From Hyphomicrobiales bacterium (GTDB taxonomy: Bacteria; Pseudomonadota; Alphaproteobacteria; Rhizobiales; Phreatobacteraceae), in contig JAFKKV010000034.1 in NCBI GenBank assembly GCA_017304475.1, positions 55,824 to 119,823 on the forward strand: a stretch of DNA of 64,000 nt, read 5' to 3'. This document shows positions 63,855 through 64,000 of this stretch, piece by piece (positions within the stretch are counted from its first letter, which is position 1; every line of letters starts with the position of its first letter). A program made the translations under genes and the position numbers. The notes under the pieces were generated by a model. That model saw nothing but the letters and a program-made list of their open reading frames with translations, was not told the origin of the DNA and did no database searches.

Positions 63855-64000
63855 CTAGAGCGCGATCGGCTCAGTTTGAATCGAAGGGGGATTCCCTTGG
63901 AGCTTCGGTTCTGATTCAAACTATCTGCTGGGCGGAGGCCAGCAGATATGCCGAAGCCCTATTCCCTTGATCTGCGTGAGCGGGTGGTGGCCCGGGTGCT
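63855..64000 (+). mobile_element. Left end of an IS630-family insertion sequence (partial)
   Basis: The element's left end is probably at CTAG (63855-63858), the usual IS630 TA target context. The following AGAGCGCGATCGG... with TTTGAATC / GATTCAAA (63880 and 63913) suggests terminal and subterminal repeats. The transposase starts at 63948 and is cut by the window end. The exact boundary is an estimate. Confidence 0.65.
63948..64000 (+). CDS. IS630-family transposase, N-terminal fragment
   Basis: Seventeen codons are visible: MPKPYSLDLRERVVARV, the IS630 N terminus. GGAGG lies 9 bases upstream in the loop of a hairpin with perfect 10-base arms (63922-63931 and 63939-63948). The right arm covers the A of the ATG. 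The gene continues past the window. Confidence 0.8.
   Translation, partial: MPKPYSLDLRERVVARV

Overview
The window looks like chromosome of a high-GC alphaproteobacterium of the order Hyphomicrobiales (Rhizobiales). The evidence is a CckA-type hybrid kinase, a perfect CtrA box (TTAA-N7-TTAA) in a flagellar promoter, the rhizobial flagellar order fliL-fliM-DUF6468-motE, a ferritin-VIT fusion (MbfA) with an Irr-type operator, and several families of intergenic inverted repeats. I cannot name the genus from sequence alone. No rRNA, tRNA or CRISPR array was seen.

Layout. 1-3.9 kb: a divergent IMP dehydrogenase-like gene with a probable leaderless promoter, a phosphotransferase and a secreted metallo-beta-lactamase-fold hydrolase. 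4.0-22.1 kb: a flagellar supercluster in several blocks. These are flgF-flgG-flgA-flgH (minus, ending at a clear intrinsic terminator), fliL-fliM-DUF6468-motE-large TPR protein (plus), fliO-fliP (minus), and flgB-flgC-fliE then fliQ-fliR-flhB (plus). The last blocks diverge from fliO across a region with a CtrA box and a 21-bp palindrome. 22.1-29.0 kb: housekeeping and accessory metabolism (HD phosphohydrolase, VOC protein, Asp/Glu racemase family, LysR, CobW-type GTPase, N-acyl-D-amino-acid deacylase).

29.3-33.6 kb is a visibly lower-GC island. It carries a von Willebrand A protein, a PP2C phosphatase and a membrane Ser/Thr-kinase-like protein with a helix-hairpin-helix, translationally coupled. 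This is a TerY-P (TerY phosphorylation) triad, a class linked to stress response and phage defence, and is the best candidate for an unusual system here. 34.3-39.2 kb: an exported protein, cckA and two tandem paralogous secreted proteins. 39.4-44.6 kb: aldo/keto reductase with divergent LysR, class I fumarase and a GhrA-like reductase. 44.8-52.7 kb: a peptide-type ABC importer operon (SBP, two permeases, two ATPases) plus an FAD amine oxidoreductase, read divergently from an XRE-cupin regulator. 52.7-55.3 kb: mbfA with an Irr-type box, GST and a small protein.

55.3-59.9 kb: one operon, bioM-bioN-bioY (ECF biotin importer) followed by an acyl-CoA ligase and a thiolase-like protein lacking key catalytic residues. 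This matches the yhfT/yhfS genes linked to bioY elsewhere. 60.0-64.0 kb: a corA 3' remnant, a MerR/SDR divergent pair with a 19-bp-spacer promoter, an outer-membrane porin, and the left end of an IS630-family insertion sequence cut by the window edge.

Intergenic spaces repeatedly contain four families of long inverted repeats (A-D), some duplicated in tandem. They mostly lie at gene 3' ends or between convergent genes.
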